A DNA stretch of 64,000 bases, taken from Moniliophthora roreri. Its lineage: Eukaryota; Basidiomycota; Agaricomycetes; Agaricales; Marasmiaceae. The translations under genes and the position numbers were made by a program. Positions 11,970 through 22,320 of this stretch are shown here, piece by piece (the stretch's first letter is position 1; each line of letters starts with the position of its first letter). The notes beneath the pieces are model-generated. The model made no database searches. It was not told where the DNA came from and saw nothing but the letters and a program-made list of their open reading frames with translations. Where the stretch lies: positions 620,001-684,000 of the forward strand of contig LATX02000183.1 in the NCBI GenBank assembly GCA_001466705.2. The letters are read 5' to 3'.

Positions 11970-13065
11970 CATGTCGTACCTGCTTGCCTACGCAGCCACT
12001 GTGACATTACCATTTGGAAAGGAAGGCCCTGCTTCGACTGGATGATCGGACATTTAATAGTTCCCGTCTGGCTTACCGCCAGTGTCCTATTTATCACGGA
12101 GGATGTGCACAAGGAGCTTCACCGGGTATGAGACAAAAAACAGTGGCAGAAAGCGGTGTTTGGGAGAGGCTGGCTTGGAGCGCAGAGCTGACTTCAAATG
12201 ATCGCGGAATAGGATGCACTTGCGAACCAACCAACCAACCAAGACCTAGAGTCATCGAACACAATTAGAGCTTATCCCAAACTTCCCTTATATTATTATT
12301 ACTCTTCATCATCCTCGCCAACGTCCTCATCAAAACTAACGCTGCCAATTACTTCGGTAACCCAGGGGTACATAGTGCTGGATTCGTGTGTCATGTTGCA
12401 TCGCGTAAGGAGTTTATTAGATTCCGGAGACATGTGGAGGTCGTTGTATGGGAGGCTCAGTGGTGCATGGAGTATAAGGCGCTTGTGGGGGTATTGTATG
12501 CTTCTCTCTCTTTCTCCAGGGGGATTGCTCACGCACATTTTACAGGTAAACTTAAACATGGCATCAATTAATGCGTAGAGTAAATCAGCCCTACTCCCTT
12601 CGGCCCATTGCATGTCTTGATGGTCCACATCCATTTTCAGTTTTTGACTTCAAATGCTCGACTCATTTCCCATCATATATTTTATCTGCCTACTGGAAGC
12701 AAGCATTCTGCGTTCGTTCAACTGATTTTTGTATTTTTCCTCTCGGGCATCATACACTCGACAGGCGAATACATAATCACCCAGTTACACGCCATCTGCG
12801 ATGGAATTCTGGAAACGGAGGAGCTTTTCATGTTGTAGGCTCCGATATTGCTTTTGAGATTGCATTTCTAGGAATGCTGAGTAGGCGACTTTGGCTAGGA
12901 TACACCTGGGTATCCCTATGGTTCTTGTTGACTGCCCTGCTTTGGTTGAATGGAGCGGTTATTGCCGGACTGATGGATCCGAAGAGTAGGTTGGAGCTCC
13001 TGTTTGACGTATATCGCATATCCTCGACAAGGGCTAGCTGGCTAGGTGTTCATTTCGACAAGTAG
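11970..13065 (+). pseudogene. Wax-synthase-like O-acyltransferase, decayed
   Basis: Membrane-bound O-acyltransferases of this kind move acyl groups onto alcohols or terpenoids. Pieces appear in the right order but different frames: WERLAWSAELTSNDRGIGC (about 12,155), matching the family's WERLxWxxxLxxxxRGIGW; MWRSLYGRLSGAWSIRRLWG (about 12,430-12,490), matching WPPLFGxxxxAxSxRxFWG; a membrane stretch FVQLIFVFFLSGIIHSTGEY (about 12,715) with the conserved catalytic-type His; and GYTWVSLWFLLTALLWL (about 12,900). The usual hydrophobic N-terminus is missing, the region after RRLWG does not show the expected WHQ segment, and the frame changes near 12,800 between HAIC and NSGNGGAFHV with no GT..AG to remove it. 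I therefore call it a pseudogene. A sequencing error or an odd intron could rescue parts. Confidence 0.55.
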
Positions 13066-13134
13066 TAGGACTACAAGAGTGCCAGACTCAGGCTTGTTAA
13101 GGTTACATTATATATCATGCATGAAATACTATGA

Positions 13135-15266
13135 TTATTCCTCCGAGTTCTTGCCATCTGAAGACTGCGTCACCTTAACCTCGTTCATAGTATTGCTTGC
13201 ATCCTTTCCCCTTCCCATACTTATTCTCAAGAACCCGGATGGGAAAACAAACACCCAAGTCTTCAACTTTTCAAACACATTAGAGCTTTGGAGAGAACCA
13301 GCACACTCCTTATCTGAGTTAAGCACGCCAGCCATCTCGATTATCTCTGCCACCTCAAGGGCAGAATACAATGCGACCATCAAATGGTCAAGGATAATCT
13401 CCCCTTCATGATAGCGGTTACGTTCTTGGATATCCGAGAATCGTACGCTCTGAGCAATGGAGACACTGTCTCGAGCACTGATAATCGACATTTTGAGCAA
13501 CGTGAGAGGGTCGTTCGCGAGATTGTTCGACCTTTCCACGTCGAGGGGGCCTGTCAAATTTACAGCGTGTGTGGGTGAAGGATCTGCGGTTGGCGAAGGC
13601 AGTGTAGCGGGAGAGCCGTCGAGGTCATAAGGCACAGTAAACACCTGGTTGACGGCGTGCAGGTGGTTTTCCGCGAGGTAAAGGTAGTATTCCAGTGCAG
13701 AAGCGCTCTGGGATACGACCGAGAGGCTCGAAGGTCCGATTTTAAGCCCAGCTTCTGGCTTGTCAATTTGAGATCTAAACCGAGTGCATGCGAATCGTGC
13801 CAGTAGGATCTCATTGGATGTCGTGCCATACAATGACTTCCATTCATGCTTTAACGCAAGCCCACGCATGAACCACGATAGATCGAGAGTAGGGTGACAT
13901 GCCTTGACATGCGAGCTCCATCTGCGCATGCGACTGCCTAGGGGCGTCTCTTCAAGGAAGATACGGCCCACGCTAAGCGCAGGCTGCATAACGAGGAGAA
14001 GAGCGAGAACTTGCCCGAATGTCCAACGCTCTTCTTCTGTGCCACCGAGTAGAGCCGAATTCTGGTCTATGGAAATCTCTATGTCAATAGCCGTATGAAT
14101 GGCTATTATACATAGGAAGGATATGGCGATGAAATACTTGACGGCAAAGAACTCAAGCCACGCTCGACTCGAGTCGTAGGCGTGTGCAAGGAATTCGCAG
14201 AGACGCTGACCGATCATATCGATAGTCAATTCTCGTACGCTCAACAGACTTGGAGATGGGCTCGGAGGGGAAACCTGAGTCGCATTGTGGACAGACGAGT
14301 CGACACGGAGACTCGTAGTAGGGGCCCGTGATAACGGGGGTGAATCCAAGATATCCGGTGAAGTGCCGGCGCACATCCTTGCTATCCACACGGGAAATGA
14401 CGGAGGAATAGCATTCATCAAGGGAGTAGCAAGGCGAGGAGTGCTACGGAAACCCCCTAGTAGTCTATCTCGGATACTATGGCAGAATTTTCTAGCTGGC
14501 GCTATCAGCATCCAAGCGGAGACGTTGACGACTATGACGATGAGCTCGACGTTGATGACTGGAAGTACCATGACACCGTAGAAGGTGAGTGATAATGCCC
14601 GGATACGCTTATCGGTGATCGGAAAGCTCATGAAAAAGTATGTCGTCCGTATCTGGTCGAAGCACTGGGAATCATCAAGGTTTTTATTGAGACCAGTGAT
14701 GTGGAGGACGCTCCAATGCCATAGTCCAAGGACAGACATCCCTGTGATACATAAGCTCACGAACAAGACTTCCAGGAGTTGTCTGGTTCTTCGTGGCCGC
14801 CAGAATAGAAAGTAACGCTCTCGAGCGCGCGTAGATTGTGTCTGTTCTTTTGCATCTGACGACTGGATAAATGATGAGTGTTTGGCGCTGGTCTAAGAAC
14901 AAGTTAACCCACCGTTGGCAGCATGGGGACAGGACGTCGAAACCATGCTAAAGTGGGCGACACACAAGCAACAACGGCGCTGATGTTCATCATCCACATC
15001 ATGTTCAACACCAGCAGAACATGGTAGTTTCCCAGGCCAACAGTTAATTGCTGGAATATCGTCGTGCCGAACAGGGCCATAGAGGATAAAAGTAGTGGAT
15101 AGTATATCGCGAAGAGCGACTTTTCTTCTTCCAGATCAAGTTCTCCATCGGCTGTGAAGAAGAAAGCTGGTGCGAAAGAGAGGAATGTCTGTGCATATAC
15201 AGCGAGCCGGACACCAATTCCTGAGATGTCTGGATTGGCTATCAGGCAACTCACTGCTGTCGACAT
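13135..15266 (-). CDS. NPDI-type multi-pass membrane protein, unknown function
   Basis: Function unknown. Two exons: 14913-15266 and 13135-14862, separated by a 50-nt intron, giving 693 aa from the Met at 15,266. An in-frame Met at 15,326 would add 20 residues; I prefer 15,266 because its paralogue at 3,634 also starts about ten residues before NPDI. Shows NPDISGIGVRLAVYAQ, helices in the first 280 residues (for example YPLLLSSMALFGTTIF, LVLNMMWMMNISAVV, VSLCITGMSVLGL), a Ser/Pro-rich loop, two further helices (KYFIAISFLCIIAIHTAI; WTFGQVLALLLVMQ), and a long cytoplasmic-like tail of about 300 residues not seen in the 375-aa paralogue. The 3' end is 69 bp from the acyltransferase relic, which is convergent. 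Confidence 0.85.
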
Positions 15267-15326
15267 GGTGTCCAAGTTGAAGACGAAATAGTCGGTATGG
15301 CTGGAGAGGTTTTTATATGGTGCCAT

Positions 15327-16568
15327 AGTGGTTCTTCTTCGACTTTGAAATAAAAAGCTAGATCTTGTGAATCTATCGGGTGCTTTCAGTGCATGTGCCC
15401 CAGCACGTTTGCCGACCGACAACCTAAACTGCGTCATCGCCTGGCCGTGCCACAGGAGATGCCAACTCCATCTTGTCAAGTACGACTTCGAACCAGTCAT
15501 CTTTTCGCGCTAGATCTTCAGAGGCAGAGTTTGAAGGACCTAACGGGGTTGAAGCCCAAGTTACGAGGGGTAATTAGCAATTTAGTCGATGGTATTGGAA
15601 ACACACGAATGGCCCCGACGATCCAGATCCATGACGGCGTTTAGAGCATGGCGGCGTTTAAACAGCGAAGCAGAAGGCGTCGTTGCCGCTCATGAAAGAT
15701 TGAGCTAGACCCACTAGATCCTGAATTGCGAGACAAACGGGGATCCTAGTGCGGGGCTTGAAGCTTCTTGGTTCGTCGATCCCGCCACCCCAGCCTTGAG
15801 CAGGCCAAATAAGGACTGTTCGGACTTCATGGGTGTAGGAAGAAAGGCAGTTCTCCTGGCAATTGGTTCGGCTAATAGCTGGACCCGTATACACAACCGC
15901 ATAGGTATAGGCGGGGGATCGACGTAAGATCGACGGACGAAAGCCGCCTTACGCCGTGAGCATAAATGCACACGCAAGACTTGGATGCAGATTGTCAGCT
16001 TGAAGGTACCGTAATTAAGCAGAATAGGGTACCGTACCTCTCGGAATCCTGGAAGAACACCGTTCGGTGACCTGGACACATCAGAACTAGGAAACAACGC
16101 CGTGTTATCATGCTGCGCGATAAGTTCATTCTGTCTAAATGCAGGATCAGCGTGGATCTGTAACACAAAACCACGGTTGCGAATGCAGGTCGGAGAAACA
16201 CGTTCTGATGGTTGCTGGGGGAAGACATTGCACCAGCATAGCACCATCGAACGAAGTTCACCGATTGCCTTCGTAATGCAACGCCCATAAATCCTGCGTG
16301 TTCTCCCGTTGGAGACGGGCGAAGTCAAATACTCAGCAGCGGAGCGCTGGAACAAGACTGCGACGCTTGACGTGGGAAACTCTTGGAGGCAGCGTGAACA
16401 TTGTAAACATTAGTCATGCCTTCCAATGATAGTATACAAAATCTGATTGTGGCTCCTTGAGATCAAAAGTACATCTGTTATCAAGCTGATCTTCCAAAAA
16501 TCTGGATATGATAGTAAGCAAGCGATTCACACAGGGAAGACAAAGAACCATACATCTACAGAGTCTTC
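15327..16568. other. Intergenic, no gene supported
   Basis: The longest open frame is a minus-strand one of 213 codons (15,714-16,355). It has several Cys, no recognisable domain and competing frames on the same strand. I see no splice pattern that joins it to neighbours, so I leave it unannotated. Confidence 0.5.
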
Positions 16569-17095
16569 TCACGCTCCGACTGTCAGACTGCTATCGATAG
16601 CACCACCAGCCTGAGCATCCCTGACCTCCTTCCTTAAACCCGATTTGGTTGATGTCTCCTCGAAGACAGGGGTAGCAGGCCTCGATATTCTTGGAGTTCC
16701 AGGGTAGGAGTTCCACGGGGAATTGGCGGCACTGGAGGAAGGCGTGTAACGCTCTTGGATGCTACTGAGGAAGCTTTCGTTGCCACGTTGCGCCTTGTCG
16801 GACCATACATTATTGGCTGAACCGTATCCTCCAGATGCAGTAGCTGCAAATACACGTTAGCAACGCAGGACGCAGAAAGATAAAGACGACGTACAATCGC
16901 CTTCAGATGAGTAGTTCTTCGTTTCTTCGTCGATACTCAAACGTCTTGCCCTGCTGTTCGCCGTAGCTACACAATACCAGCATCAGTTTGAGGTACGTCT
17001 GAGTTAAAGATCAACATACCAACGGTAATGGCCTTCCTGTCAACAACAGGTTTCTTCCCAAGAGCTTTCTGGGAGGCGGAGTGTTCGTTATTCAT
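16569..17095 (-). CDS. Small Ser-rich protein, unknown
   Basis: Not recognised. Three exons (17020-17095, 16895-16966, 16569-16843) with introns of 53 and 51 nt, all in phase, give 140 aa: MNNEHSASQKALGKKP at the start, then a basic patch RARRLSIDEETKN, a Ser/Gly/Pro-rich middle and an Ala/Gly-rich end. There is no signal peptide or membrane helix, so a soluble cytosolic or nuclear protein is likely. Support comes from two clean GT..AG introns of typical size and a stop that follows naturally in the joined frame; there is no family match to lean on. RRLS resembles a PKA/AGC-kinase target site, which is only suggestive. Upstream is a 3.2-kb stretch without recognised genes. Confidence 0.65.
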
Positions 17096-20000
17096 CGTGG
17101 ACAATGGGAAGGTGATGGAATTTGATTGATAGTCGTCGATCTCGAACCGGTATTTATGCTCTTCGCGTCGGCCAGAAATGTGGGGCGGTCGCGTGACATC
17201 TTATGACACTTAAATCGTTCCGGAAACTCCGAGTGCAAAATGCCAATGACCTCGGCCCTGATAGTCGAGCACCTGGAAGGTTCGAGTATGTAGATGGCAC
17301 AGCCTGCAGAACGACCTGGGTGGAACCACTATCTGAGGAGCAAACCGAACAGGCGATATTTGGAGAGCGCACAGAGTATTACGATAGATGGCTATGATCC
17401 GAAGAGGAATTTGGGTGGTGCATGTGGGTCCAGGTCAGCTGAGTGGACCCTCGCGTTAGTAGACCAAGACGTCGGTAGCGATACACCAACGGTGGGATAT
17501 CACCTGGGCCTATAGAAGACTGGCTTCGACATGACCGGAATCCTTTGCCTTGCATCGACAAATTGCAATTGAAGAAAGATCTTCAGTGATACAAGGCGAG
17601 GATAGACATGGGAAAACACAACTTTAGTCACCCGGAGTTCGTGATCCCTGAACGCCACGACGTAGAGCCGGGTAGAGTGTATCTGACAGACTAAATTCAG
17701 CGACATTCGCTCATGGCAGGAGGTAAACGTACATGTATCGAAACAAAAACATGCAGAAGTAGTTTATGATGATGCTTTTCTCGTCGGTCCAGGCATACTG
17801 CTACTGCCAGGTAACCTATCCTGGAGAACGCCAAGGCGTCCAGGGCGTCATTGTCCACAGGAAGATAGGGGCTACCAACGATGCGCTAAGTAGAGTATCC
17901 GAGACATTGGAACTGCACGATACTCCCTCGCATCTCCACACATCGAGGCAGAGGGGTCAGCAGCAAGCGAACGAGATACGATGAAGGAGGCATCGGTTTG
18001 GTTTCGCTATGAAGGCGACCAAAAGACGAATAATCTCGCTTGTCAAGATGAAGATCATGAATTGGAGCGAGTCCTGATGAATGACAACCCCTAGGCCATA
18101 ATTCAAGCCGCACGTTCCAGCGATATCGAGAGCGAGCGCGGATATAGTGCACTCGGGAAGCCAGGGAGCACCCTAAACTTCACTCGACGCACGGTATCTT
18201 TCCCAGCCGTTGAGGAATGACATTGGCCCTGCTGGAGCACCCTTGCATAATAGGAGCATCCGGCACTGGACAAAGCATCCGAGTAGAGTAAGCAGGCTGA
18301 ATTCAAGGGCAAGGGGAGATGTGGAGGAGCAGGTCAAGCATGAACGATGAGGGATGCGGTACGTCATGCACCAGCCGATCATGAAAGTGCAGCGGCGACA
18401 AGGCCAGAGCGAATCAATGACTGACTCTTGTTCCGTTGGGGGTGCGGTGCCCAGGCACGAAGGTTCGGTGATCCTTTCATTCCGCGTGCTCAGGCTTGGT
18501 AACGCCTTGATCGGTCATAGACATGTAGATGCGACAGACGAATAAGCTTGTCGTCATCGTCCTCGATGATGATGTGACCGACAAGTAAATCCTCCCAGTA
18601 TGGCAACAACTCCGAGCTGATCCAGGGTAAAAGTCATCTGCACCTGTTGTCGGTTACTCTAGGAGCGAGGTCAACTCGATAGAGTACAGGCCGAAATGCC
18701 TTCGCCATTGGAAACAGGTCCGGAGCGGCTGAACACATGATGAAAGAGTTGGTGCTAGGGAAGCAAATGGTCATTTGCCGAAGAATGACCAGCTAGAAAG
18801 GCTGATCCTGAAGAGGTACACGCTGCGCCACAGGAACGCGCTGGTTGGGGTAACGGCGCAAGTATAGCGGCTGTATCCTTCTGGGAGGCCTGGGAATCCA
18901 GTCCCTTATAGCTGGTTCGGGACCGTGCATGGCTAAACGTGCGGATAATGCGCACTCTCTATTCTATGAAGAACGCTATGTTGGATCATAGTATGGAGGA
19001 AGATGATATGTCATATCTGAACACCGTTGTGCCATATCGGCCGCTGAGAGACGGCGGATGTGATAAACGAGTAGGCTCGTTATTATTCACTCGAAGCAAA
19101 TGAGAGCCGTTTGACGAACAAGCCCGACAAGACCTTGCCGTCATTGGTAGACACAAGATCTCTGCGCCAGGAGCAGGGAAGACCGATTGCGATCGGGTGA
19201 TTTGGAATGAGGCAGGATCGACAAATATTTTGTCGAGAGGCACTCCTCGGCAGCAGGGCTCTGCAGCTTTAGCTAACCAACATGCTGGAGATCGTGCGAG
19301 AACCCATACATAGAACCGTGGCGTGGTATGGTTCTACAAAGCCGATTCTGGAGACGGATGGGATTGCGTGGAAACTGTTGGCTGGGCATACAGCGCAGGA
19401 CCTGAGAAGTGTTTTATGGTGTCCAGAATATGAGGCTGCAGGAGAAGCCGGTGTGTCTACCGCAGAAAGGCTGCTGGGGGTGACTGTAATGAATATGCGG
19501 TCGTCCAATACTTCGGTATTCTTCGACGTCGGCAAGCTGCCTGCCAAAGATGCCGCCTGAGAGACGACATTGAAGATGACTAGATGGTGAAGTTCGAGGC
19601 TTGCGGCTGGTACGTTCGAATGTGGTTGAAAGGCAACAGCACCAATAGCATACCGGCCTAGTTTCCAGCGGGCGATTCTAAAGTTTAGATATGGTGTTCG
19701 CTCGGGAAATCACGCCCTTCCGCGTTTCTGAAAGCCGCTCTCCGTAGATGGCAGCCCCCAATCCAATTACTTTCAACGACGCAGTCGGAGTAATAGCCTA
19801 ACCTGCGCGTTCCATATATGACTCCCAAATTTCTCCATAATAGATTTCCTCCAGGTACGCCCGAGACCTAAGTGGTAGAGATCAAATCAATCCGTTGAAT
19901 ATCTCCAGTACTCGAGCCAACTAACGGATTCTGGACGGTTCTAGGGATAGCCTGGATGGCTACTGCTGGAATGGACCAACGGCTATCTGCCTCATTGAAT

Positions 20001-20265
20001 CTGCAATAAGTTGAGCACCTGTGACATCTTTACACACAGAGGATCCAAGCTCACCATACTCAAAGGAAACTCTCTCCCTCTGAATCTCGGAAGGCTTGAA
20101 ACGACCGACGTTGGTGTTGAAAGGTGCGAGCAACAAATTTTTTACCTTTGTCACGGTGTGACGTATACTGGTAAAGAGAGATAAGATCAATCTAATCGGC
20201 GCATACCTGTTTGAGGCACAATTCTCACGCCTTCTACGCGTCCCCGGCCTTGCCCTTCGACGACC
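17096..20265. other. Long intergenic stretch, no gene recognised
   Basis: 3.2 kb with normal CpG content. Open frames are under 100 codons, often mirrored on the other strand (for example 19,282-19,560 plus against 19,269-19,547 minus), and none joins into a spliced model or resembles a family. It could be decayed coding sequence, regulatory DNA or a non-coding transcript; nothing in the sequence decides. Confidence 0.5.
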
Positions 20266-21893
20266 ATGACAGGCTCCAAACGCGCACTGGAATCTTCATC
20301 AACAAGCGCTGGTCCATCATCAGCTCAACGCCGGCGGTTAAATGAGGAAAGTCGTACAAATCTTGATAATGGGAAGGATAGCACGGTCACCGTTAGGTCA
20401 AAACGGGATCCCAGTAAGAAGTCGGTGCGTCCCTTCATTAGGTTCTGTATGACTAAACACTGATCTATTGGCCCTAGGTCTCACAAACGGCTTGTCTGGA
20501 TCAACCGAACACCAGTCATGTTACCGCTTCATCCTCGACAACGCTTTCATCCTCTTCAGTCAACCCGTCTCAACAGGCCTCAGTATGTCTTTGTCGCTAT
20601 TATATCTTTGAATAACAAAGGAAGAACCACAATACACCTTCAGATTAACACAGCCTCCCGGGAAAAGCCATCTTTAGAGTCTCAAACTACTACCCGTCCT
20701 CAAAATGTATCCGTCTCGATGTCATCTTCCAGAATACGAACCAGTGTCACGGATGATGCTCTCAACGAACTTACGAAATTCCAGACCGAAATATCAAAAC
20801 ATGAAACAGAAGGTGTCAAGAAGCGGATGGAATTCATAGAAAAGGAACGGCAGCATGTCGAGAAGTTGGTTGCCGAGATCAAACGGCTCGTCCGAGAAAA
20901 TACTCAGCTTCGTTCAACGCACGAACGGGATATGGCGAGGTTGGAGGCTGATAAAAAGGAGGCTGAAAATAAGCTGACGATGGCGAGGTTGGAGAATGAG
21001 GAATTGGCAGATGAGCTCGAGCGTATGAGAGATCGGTTCGGACGTCGCGATCACGGTACTAGTTCCGATAACAGGGCGTCATCTCCATCTGGAGATGAAG
21101 ATGTTCAGGGAAGCGGTGACATGAGTATCTGGGGAGGCGATAGCATCGACGAACCTATTGAGATAGATAACGACTCTGAGGTACTCAACGTTTCTTTTCC
21201 GGTGAAAAGAGAACCTCGTGAAGTCGATCTCTCGTCACGCGAGCGCGCTCCGGCCCCGGACCAGCCATCGCGGAGCTCCAACCACTTGCAGAAAGTCAAA
21301 AAGGACGGCGTGAGTCCTACAACGTACCGAGTCTTTGCTAAACGTTTATGTACTGTGAAACACAGGTTACTTCAAAATATTACGCGAGATGGCCCGCATC
21401 GAGCTCCGACTCCGTCGCCCGCGAAAGTTTCTCTCGGGTGCAGGAAGCTGCTATGGCATCTATCGAAGCCGATTTCGGAATACAGAAAACCCGCCGGCAC
21501 GACTGGTACTGGGATTCCGGACAGAAGGATTGGATTCCGAGATACGACATTGAACTCTGGATCAATCGAGATGAGATGTGGAAGGAATATTTTAGTGGCC
21601 TGAGCGGGCACATCTCGATCAAAGAGCTGGAGGGCCGTTGGGGCCAAAGTTTTTGGGGTCAACAACAGCAAAACACAGAATACCGTCGGAGAAAAAAGCT
21701 ATTTGTTCTCATAGAGACTCTCGCACAAGAACGGAACTGGACATTCAATAGAGTACTGGAATTCCTTCGGGAACATTATCCAGTTCGGTACGAAGCAAAG
21801 GAGGATTACCTTCGGACAGCGAACAAGTTTGTTCGATGGCTCAAAGATGAAAATATCAGAAAAATAGTCGAGAAAGCGGCCGATTCTGAGTAA
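20266..21893 (+). CDS. Coiled-coil protein with GCR1_C-like DNA-binding domain
   Basis: Probable nuclear DNA-binding protein. Four exons (20266-20424, 20478-20582, 20644-21309, 21366-21893; introns 53, 61, 56 nt) give 485 aa. The N-terminus is Ser-rich with a basic patch (SAQRRRLNEE). Residues about 126-222 form a long coiled coil (heptads through IEKERQHVEKLVAEIKRL and RLENEELADELERMRD). A Ser/Asp-rich linker follows. The C-terminal part has WINRDEMWKEYFSGL, ISIKELEGRWGQSFW and RRRKKLFVLIETLAQER (about 376-435), which fits the GCR1_C pattern of W-x-EW...LExxxGxxWR...RRKxIxxxI. That fold is found in yeast Gcr1-type activators and in Crypton recombinases; no tyrosine recombinase domain is present here. 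Function in glycolytic gene control should not be assumed. Convergent with the Zn2Cys6 gene. Confidence 0.85.
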
Positions 21894-22320
21894 TTGTTGT
21901 GGTATGTCTTTTCGTTCATGCATTCTCGTGTTATGATCACTGAGCTTGGCCTATGCAGGTATTCCATCCTTCTTGTAATGCGCAAACATGGAAAGGCGTT
22001 GCTGTACCTTTTCTCGCTTCATACCTTATAGTGTCTGCGTTTGTGTATGCCCTGATGTACTTGGTGTCAGTATGTACTGAGTCGTTTGTCGTAGTTGGTA
22101 CCGCTTCCAGAATCGCTATTCGAGGACCGACAAGTCGTCCGCTTAATCGGGCCTAGTGGTTTAAAAAAATATAAACTACAATTATTTTTTGTTTGTATGC
22201 TACAATACAGAAACGTAGACTTCAAAATCGGGTATCATAAAGAGTGCCATATGTCATAGGAAACGGGTAGTTCTGAAGGAATCTAAAGAAGTTCAATTGC
22301 GCCGTGAAAAAGAAGAGAGT
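21894..22320. other. Intergenic between convergent genes
   Basis: 427 bp of 3' flanking sequence for two convergent genes, AT-rich around 22,160-22,200. The short plus-strand frame at 21,953-22,156 looks like chance. No repeat or RNA seen. Confidence 0.6.

Noticed and set aside
15714..16355. 213-codon minus-strand open frame
   Set aside because: No domain, signal or splice partner; other frames on the same strand are open over much of it.
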